From assembly GCA_902472795.1 (NCBI GenBank), contig CABROZ010000038.1, forward strand, positions 1 through 18,453: 18,453 nucleotides of DNA. The letters run 5' to 3'. Below, piece by piece: positions 14,278 to 18,453 of the stretch (position 1 is the stretch's first letter; each line of letters starts with the position of its first letter). The position numbers were made by a program, and so were the translations under genes. This stretch comes from an uncultured Bacteroides sp. Its GTDB lineage: Bacteria > Bacteroidota > Bacteroidia > Bacteroidales > Bacteroidaceae. The notes beneath the pieces are model-generated. The model had not been told where the DNA came from. It saw only the letters and a list, made by a program, of their open reading frames with translations, and searched no databases.

Positions 14278-15888
14278 TTACAGGTCGGCCGGAGCCTTAT
14301 CCATCTGTTGTTCGTAGAACCCTTCGTTCAGAACCTTCAAGGCCTGCTGTACGCTTTGGTTGGTGACGTTCATCACCTGGAAGTATTCGTTCATGTCCCA
14401 CAGGTCGCGGGCGATGAGGGCTTTCAGCTGTGTTTTGATGAGGGGTAATGCCCGGTTGTACTGTTCTTCATCGAATTTCACCTTTTCCTTGTCGGCCAGT
14501 GTACGCAGGTCGGTCAGGAAGGCTTCGTCTATCTCGAAATCCTTGTCGAAGGCTTTGAAATCCTTGTACTTCTTTTGCAATTCCTGGCGATGGCGTTCGA
14601 TGTAGCCCGTTGTGCTGCGGATGATGACGCCCTTTGCCACGAGGTTGCGGTGGTAGTCGGTGTACTGGGTTGTGTCGATGGGCACGAAGAAGTCGGGCAT
14701 GATGCCTCCTCCGCCATAGACGGTACGTCCCAGCCGCTTGGTCTGGTACTTCAGCGAGTCGGGGAAGTGGATGCTGTCGGCGTGCATCAGTTCGCCGTGG
14801 TTGAGGCGGTCGAGCAAGTCCTTGGCATAAGCCTCCTGCATGTCATCGCCTTTGCCGGTGTAGGGCTTCTGGATGCAGCGTCCGGCGGGTGTGTAGTAGC
14901 GGGCAATGGTGAGGCGTATCATCGAGCCGTCGGGCAGGTCGATGGGGCGTTGCACCAGTCCCTTGCCGAAGGTGCGTCGTCCAACGACTACGCCGCGGTC
15001 CCAGTCCTGTACGGCTCCGGTGACGATTTCGCTGGCCGAGGCCGAATACTCATCCACCAGAACCACGAGGCGTCCGTCGCGGAAGTTGCCGTTGCCCTTG
15101 GCGTAGAAGTTGCTGCGGCGGGAGGCTCTTCCTTCGGTATAGACGATGAGGTCCTTCTGGTCGAGGAATTCGTTGGCCAGGTCGATGGCGGCGTTCAGGT
15201 AGCCGCCTCCGTTGCCTTGCAGGTCGAGGATGAGGTCTTTCATGCCTTTCTTCTGGAGGCCTTTCAGGGCATTGAGGAATTCTTCGGCGGTGGTGGCACC
15301 GAAACGGTTGATGCGGATGTAACCCGTGTGGGGCTGTATCATGTACGAGGCGTCAAGGCTCAGGATGGGTATCTTGTCGCGCTTCACCGTGAAGTGGAGC
15401 GGATCAGTCACGCCACGGCGCACGATGGTCAGGTTGACTTTCGAGTCCTTGGGTCCGCGAAGCCGGCTCATGATGTCTTCGGTGCTCATCTTCACTCCGG
15501 CGATGGCGGTGTCGTTGACGGCCGTGATGCGGTCGCCGGCCAGTATGCCTGCTTTTTCCGAAGGGCCGCCACTGACGGGCTGGATGACGAGCAGAGTGTC
15601 TTCTATCATCTGGAACTGCACGCCGATGCCTTCGAAATTGCCCTGTAGGGGTTCGTTCATCTTCTTCACCTCTTCGGCGTTGCTGTAGGTGGAGTGCGGG
15701 TCGAGTTGTTCGAGCATTCCGACGATGGCTTCCTCTACGAGTTTGTCTTCGTCCACCGAATCCACGTAGAGGTTGGCGATGGCAAATTCGGCCATTTGCA
15801 ATTTGCGCATGGCGTTTTTGTTGATGTTCTGTGCCTGTGCGGCAAGGGTGCAGGCAAGCAGAACCGGTAAGAGTATTATATATTTCAT
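14278..15888 (-). CDS. S41-family C-terminal processing peptidase (CtpA/Prc-like)
   Basis: 536 residues from the ATG at 15888, chosen because MKYIILLPVLLACTLAAQAQ is a clean signal peptide; an ATG 16 codons upstream would bury it. After a helical segment with LDPHSTY comes a PDZ domain (about 82-160; GIGVQF, GGPSEKAGILAGDRITAVND), which captures the substrate C-terminus. The protease core follows, with catalytic Ser284 in YSASASEI and Lys309 in RRTFGKG, the 25-residue spacing known for tail-specific proteases. GNGGGYL (225-231) helps form the oxyanion region. It would trim or degrade envelope proteins in the periplasm. A long C-terminal helical extension (about 430-536) is usual in Bacteroidetes members. 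It follows coaD on the same strand with a gap of 58 nt, so they may be co-transcribed. Confidence 0.93.
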   Translation of the reverse strand: MKYIILLPVLLACTLAAQAQNINKNAMRKLQMAEFAIANLYVDSVDEDKLVEEAIVGMLEQLDPHSTYSNAEEVKKMNEPLQGNFEGIGVQFQMIEDTLLVIQPVSGGPSEKAGILAGDRITAVNDTAIAGVKMSTEDIMSRLRGPKDSKVNLTIVRRGVTDPLHFTVKRDKIPILSLDASYMIQPHTGYIRINRFGATTAEEFLNALKGLQKKGMKDLILDLQGNGGGYLNAAIDLANEFLDQKDLIVYTEGRASRRSNFYAKGNGNFRDGRLVVLVDEYSASASEIVTGAVQDWDRGVVVGRRTFGKGLVQRPIDLPDGSMIRLTIARYYTPAGRCIQKPYTGKGDDMQEAYAKDLLDRLNHGELMHADSIHFPDSLKYQTKRLGRTVYGGGGIMPDFFVPIDTTQYTDYHRNLVAKGVIIRSTTGYIERHRQELQKKYKDFKAFDKDFEIDEAFLTDLRTLADKEKVKFDEEQYNRALPLIKTQLKALIARDLWDMNEYFQVMNVTNQSVQQALKVLNEGFYEQQMDKAPADL

Positions 15889-15946
15889 GATGCGATTCGT
15901 TTTCAGTAGGTTTCTACCACAAATTACACTTTTCATTTTCTGTTTT

Positions 15947-16408
15947 TCATTCTTCGTTGATCTTCATTCCTTCGGGAAGGAACTGGCTGACGTCTTTATG
16001 GAATTGCAGAAGTTCGCGTACGGCGGTGGAGCTGATGCTGGTCAGTTCGGGTTCGGTGAAGAGCAGAATGGTTTCTACTCCGGCCAGTTTGCGGTTGATG
16101 TCGGCAATGGTTTCTTCGTACTCGAAGTCCTTCACCGTACGGATGCCGCGGATGATGAGGTTGGCTTTCTCCTGCGTGACGAAGTCGATGGTCAGGCAGT
16201 CGTAGGATTTGACGCTGACGCGAGGTTCGTCTTTATAGAGTTGCCGGATCATGTTCTCCCGTTTCTCGGTAGGGAAGTAGCTGTGTTTCTTGTCGTTGAT
16301 TCCGATTCCGATAACGATTTCATCGACAAAGGTCAGTGCACGCTTCACCACCGAGTAGTGGCCGATGGTGAAGGGGTCGAATGTGCCGGGGAATATTGCT
16401 TTGGTCAT
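15947..16408 (-). CDS. coaD: Phosphopantetheine adenylyltransferase
   Basis: 153 residues, normal length. It catalyses the fourth step of coenzyme A synthesis: ATP plus 4'-phosphopantetheine gives dephospho-CoA and pyrophosphate, in the cytoplasm. It has the nucleotidyltransferase motif GTFDPFTIGH (8-17, the (T/H)xGH ATP site), IIRGIRTVKDFEYE (about 86-99, phosphopantetheine and hexamer contacts) and ISSTAVREL near 124-132 in place of the common ISSSxVRE. It is an essential single-copy gene in most bacteria. It lies on the same strand as parE upstream and the S41 peptidase downstream. That string is interrupted here by a DUF1016 nuclease gene whose stop is 36 nt before the coaD start. Confidence 0.96.
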   Translation of the reverse strand: MTKAIFPGTFDPFTIGHYSVVKRALTFVDEIVIGIGINDKKHSYFPTEKRENMIRQLYKDEPRVSVKSYDCLTIDFVTQEKANLIIRGIRTVKDFEYEETIADINRKLAGVETILLFTEPELTSISSTAVRELLQFHKDVSQFLPEGMKINEE

Positions 16409-16417
16409 AATTAAATT

Positions 16418-16445
16418 AAGAATGAAGAATTAAGAATGAAGAATT
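16418..16445. repeat. Two tandem 14-mers at the 3' end of the DUF1016 gene
   Basis: AAGAATGAAGAATT occurs twice in perfect tandem (16418-16431, 16432-16445), filling most of the gap between coaD and the DUF1016 gene. The last base of the second copy is part of the DUF1016 stop codon. Confidence 0.9.
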
Positions 16446-17548
16446 TATTTGTTTGATTGATTATCTAATTGAGCTTCTATTTCTTTGATAGAAGGCATGG
16501 TCCCTTCCACCTTTTCGGGATAGAGCTTTTCAAGCTCGTATTCGGATATTCCGAGGGGCTGACTGCTCGATTCGAGTGCATATTGAGCCAGAATGTTGCT
16601 CTTTTGCTTGCAAATAAGCAACCCAATGGTAGGATTGTCACGCTCCTTTTTTCGAAGAAGATGATTGCAAGCTACAACGTAACCACCCAGCTGGCCTGCA
16701 TCAGAAAAATCAAACTCGCCGATTTTTACCTCTACCACTACATAGCAAGAAAGTTTTAGATTATAGAATAACAGGTCGATGAACTTTTCCTTTTCGGCTA
16801 TTTGCAGACGATATTCCTTTCCTACATAGGCAAAACCTGTACCAAGTTCCAATAGAAAGTTGGTAATATTGGTCAACAGCGTATCTTTCAGTTTGCGCTC
16901 ATTGTATTTTCCGCGTAAACCTGTGAAGGCAAAATTATAAGGGTCGCGTGTCAGTTCCTGGGCCAAATCACTGTCCACCTCAGGCAATGTGCTTTTGAAA
17001 TTGGTCAAGGCCTTACCACTGCGTTCATATAGATTTGTATCCAGTGCATTGAGCAGCATATCCCTGCTCCAGGCATTTTCTAATGTCTGGCGGACATAAA
17101 ACAAGGCTTTGTCAGAATCATTCGAACATTTGTCTATGATATAACGGTGATGTCCCCAAGGAATTGAAAATAAATCAGTGTACAAACTTTCCACAATTTG
17201 TGGCAGATTTGCTTTTTCAGACTCTTCCACAACTTGTGGAAGAATTGTGAATTGCTGTTTGTAGAGGCAGTAGAAACGTTTCGCATAGCGGATTGACGTT
17301 TCTGAAAGTCCTTCGACGTCAGGCATTTCATGGCGCAAGTCGCGGCTTAGAGTGGCATAGAACTTGCTGCCATACTTGTTGTCTGCCTGTTTTTCCTCAA
17401 TGTCCTTGCCAAGTTCCCAATAGTAGCTGAGCAGTTCTCTGTTCACCTTAATGGCTGCCTTGATCTGGCTACCGCGATAACGGCTTACGAGTTCCTTGAC
17501 CCATGAAGTGTAATCCTTGTCCAATATGCCGATAGACTTGTCCATCAT
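16445..17548 (-). CDS. DUF1016 / YhcG-family PDDEXK nuclease
   Basis: 367 residues, about full length. The N-terminal DUF1016 domain (about 12-190) is helical and probably binds DNA (LLSYYWELGKDIEEKQ, YGSKFYATLSRDLRHEMPDVEGLSETSIRYAKRFY, IPWGHHRYIIDK). The C-terminal restriction-fold nuclease domain (about 200-350) has the catalytic pattern Asp258 (KFIDLLFY), Glu273-x-Lys275 (VVVEVKIGEF) and QLGGYV (286-291). Members are usually found with type I restriction systems or alone in genomic islands; a defence or DNA-repair role is suspected but not established. Here no restriction genes are adjacent. It sits on the same strand between parE and coaD and is AT-richer than both, suggesting gain by transfer. 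Residues 103-121 hold a 12-residue repeat (LPQVVEESEKAN, LPQIVES). A degenerate -7 box (CACCTTTG on the minus strand, 17611-17618) is a weak promoter candidate. Tandem ATGs open the frame. Confidence 0.9.
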   Translation of the reverse strand: MMDKSIGILDKDYTSWVKELVSRYRGSQIKAAIKVNRELLSYYWELGKDIEEKQADNKYGSKFYATLSRDLRHEMPDVEGLSETSIRYAKRFYCLYKQQFTILPQVVEESEKANLPQIVESLYTDLFSIPWGHHRYIIDKCSNDSDKALFYVRQTLENAWSRDMLLNALDTNLYERSGKALTNFKSTLPEVDSDLAQELTRDPYNFAFTGLRGKYNERKLKDTLLTNITNFLLELGTGFAYVGKEYRLQIAEKEKFIDLLFYNLKLSCYVVVEVKIGEFDFSDAGQLGGYVVACNHLLRKKERDNPTIGLLICKQKSNILAQYALESSSQPLGISEYELEKLYPEKVEGTMPSIKEIEAQLDNQSNK

Positions 17549-17651
17549 TATTTTTCTGTTCTTATTTCATTTCCAGTTCATCAGGCATTGCCTTCGGGAG
17601 GTGGATCTTGCAAAGGTGAATGGGCCTGATGGTTTCATTTTATATTATTAG

Positions 17652-17736
17652 TTGACAAGATGATGTGCTGGCAAGTTGACAAGGAGACAAGCGGTGGCGG
17701 CTGCCCTTGTGGCCTGAAGTCTGGTTGGCTTGTCAG
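17652..17736. repeat. Dispersed octamer repeats in the parE-DUF1016 spacer
   Basis: TTGACAAG occurs at 17652-17659 and 17676-17683, with GAGACAAG just after. The inverse form CTTGTCAG lies at 17729-17736 and overlaps the parE stop codon. This is the same octamer family as at 4263-4374 and 12695-12750. The rest of the 17549-17732 spacer shows no gene. Confidence 0.6.
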
Positions 17737-18453
17737 CTGACTACGTCTTCTTCGATCACCAGATTGTCTATGATGAAACTCTGCCGTTCCATGGTGTTCT
17801 TGCCCATGTAGAATTCGAGCAGTTCCTTGACGGCGTCGGTCTTGCGCAGGCTGACTTGTTCCAAGCGCATGTCCTTGCCGATGAAGTGGCGGAATTCGTC
17901 GGGCGAGATTTCTCCCAAACCTTTGAAACGGGTGATTTCGGGATTCGGTCCCAGTTCGTCGATGGAGCTGAGACGTTCTTCCTCGGTATAGCAGTAATTG
18001 GTTTTCTTCTTGTTGCGTACGCGGAAGAGTGGGGTCTGCAGGATATAGACGTGCCCCTTCTTGATGAGGTCGGGGAAGAACTGCAGGAAGAAGGTGATGA
18101 TGAGCAGGCGGATGTGCATGCCGTCCACATCGGCATCGGTGGCCACGATGACCTTGTTGTAGCGCAGTCCGTCGAGCCCGTCCTCGATGTTGAGGGCGGC
18201 CTGCAGCAGGTTGAACTCTTCGTTTTCGTACACCACCTTTTTGGTCAGCCCGTACGAGTTGAGGGGCTTTCCGCGCAGCGAGAACACGGCCTGGGTGTTT
18301 ACGTCGCGGCTTTTGGTGATGGAGCCGCTGGCCGAGTCGCCCTCGGTGATGAAGATGCACGATTCGGCTTCCTGGTCCTTGCCTTTGCCGTCGTTCAGGT
18401 GGTAGCGGCAGTCGCGCAGCTTGCGGTTGTGCAGGTTGGCTTTCTTGGCGCGT
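17733..18453 (-). CDS. parE: DNA topoisomerase IV subunit B, C-terminal part (cut by window edge)
   Basis: 240 codons are visible; the N-terminal ATPase part lies beyond the right edge. The TOPRIM domain is present: EGDSASGSITKSRDVNTQAV carries the Mg-binding glutamate, and VIVATDADVDGMHIRLL carries the DxD metal site. The quinolone-pocket region follows (FSLRGKPLNSYGLTKK). The tail has FKGLGEISPDEFRHFIG and ends MERQSFIIDNLVIEEDVVS. The SASGSITKSRD sequence separates ParE of this phylum from GyrB, which has SAGGTAKQGRD-type sequence. With ParC it decatenates daughter chromosomes. It lies upstream of the DUF1016 gene on the same strand, with a repeat-bearing 184-nt gap. No truncation is seen at the C-terminus. 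Confidence 0.94.
   Translation of the reverse strand, partial: RAKKANLHNRKLRDCRYHLNDGKGKDQEAESCIFITEGDSASGSITKSRDVNTQAVFSLRGKPLNSYGLTKKVVYENEEFNLLQAALNIEDGLDGLRYNKVIVATDADVDGMHIRLLIITFFLQFFPDLIKKGHVYILQTPLFRVRNKKKTNYCYTEEERLSSIDELGPNPEITRFKGLGEISPDEFRHFIGKDMRLEQVSLRKTDAVKELLEFYMGKNTMERQSFIIDNLVIEEDVVS

Noticed and set aside
14575..15648. 357-codon open frame on the plus strand
   Set aside because: Antisense shadow of the S41 peptidase, whose catalytic motifs are intact on the other strand. The plus-strand frame at 10839-11612 is rejected for the same reason against frdA.

Overview
The window looks like a chromosomal segment of a Bacteroidales bacterium, most likely Bacteroides or Phocaeicola. 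The reasons are: (i) three upstream regions carry the Bacteroidetes promoter pattern, with a -7 box TAnnTTTG and a -33 TTTG-like box 20 nt before it; (ii) there is an ECF sigma / FecR / TonB-receptor trio with STN and DUF4974-type domains; (iii) there is a fused-style frdC-frdA-frdB fumarate reductase operon of the diheme type; and (iv) there is a DUF2723 membrane protein and a Bacteroidetes-type ParE. Genus-level placement is inference.

Layout. 1-1781 (-): N-terminal part of a DUF2723 membrane protein, cut by the window edge. 1782-2087: spacer with a 22-bp tandem repeat. 2088-3911 (-): ATPase and solute-binding lipoprotein of a zinc/manganese-type ABC importer, with no permease next to them. 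3912-4670: a 0.76-kb gene-free divergent spacer with a promoter, an inverted-repeat tract and a dyad. 4671-9290 (+): a small outer-membrane barrel protein, an ECF sigma factor, a FecR anti-sigma factor and a TonB-dependent receptor, closely spaced and likely one cell-surface signalling and uptake unit. 9357-9386: terminator hairpin. 9422-13431 (-): fumarate reductase operon read frdC, frdA, [four-helix-bundle gene], frdB. 13432-13667: divergent promoters. 13668-14270 (+): PAP2 phosphatase. 14278-17548 (-): S41 C-terminal processing peptidase, coaD and a lone DUF1016 (YhcG-like) nuclease. 17733-18453 (-): C-terminal part of parE.

Most genes are core chromosomal functions: anaerobic respiration, CoA synthesis, chromosome decatenation and envelope proteolysis. 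Two AT-richer genes look like later arrivals inside otherwise conserved gene strings. One is the four-helix-bundle gene between frdA and frdB, which is bracketed by near-perfect 21-nt inverted repeats. The other is the DUF1016 nuclease between parE and coaD, which has tandem 14-mers at its 3' end.

The most unusual thread is a set of short tandem-octamer repeats (CTTGTCAA / CTCGTTAA and relatives) in several spacers (about 4.24-4.40, 12.6-12.75 and 17.65-17.74 kb, and a related sequence at 10.2-10.66 kb). Their arms face each other as inverted repeats. At 10.2-10.66 kb the arms enclose the four-helix-bundle gene. This suggests a family of intergenic palindromic elements, most of them empty and one carrying cargo.
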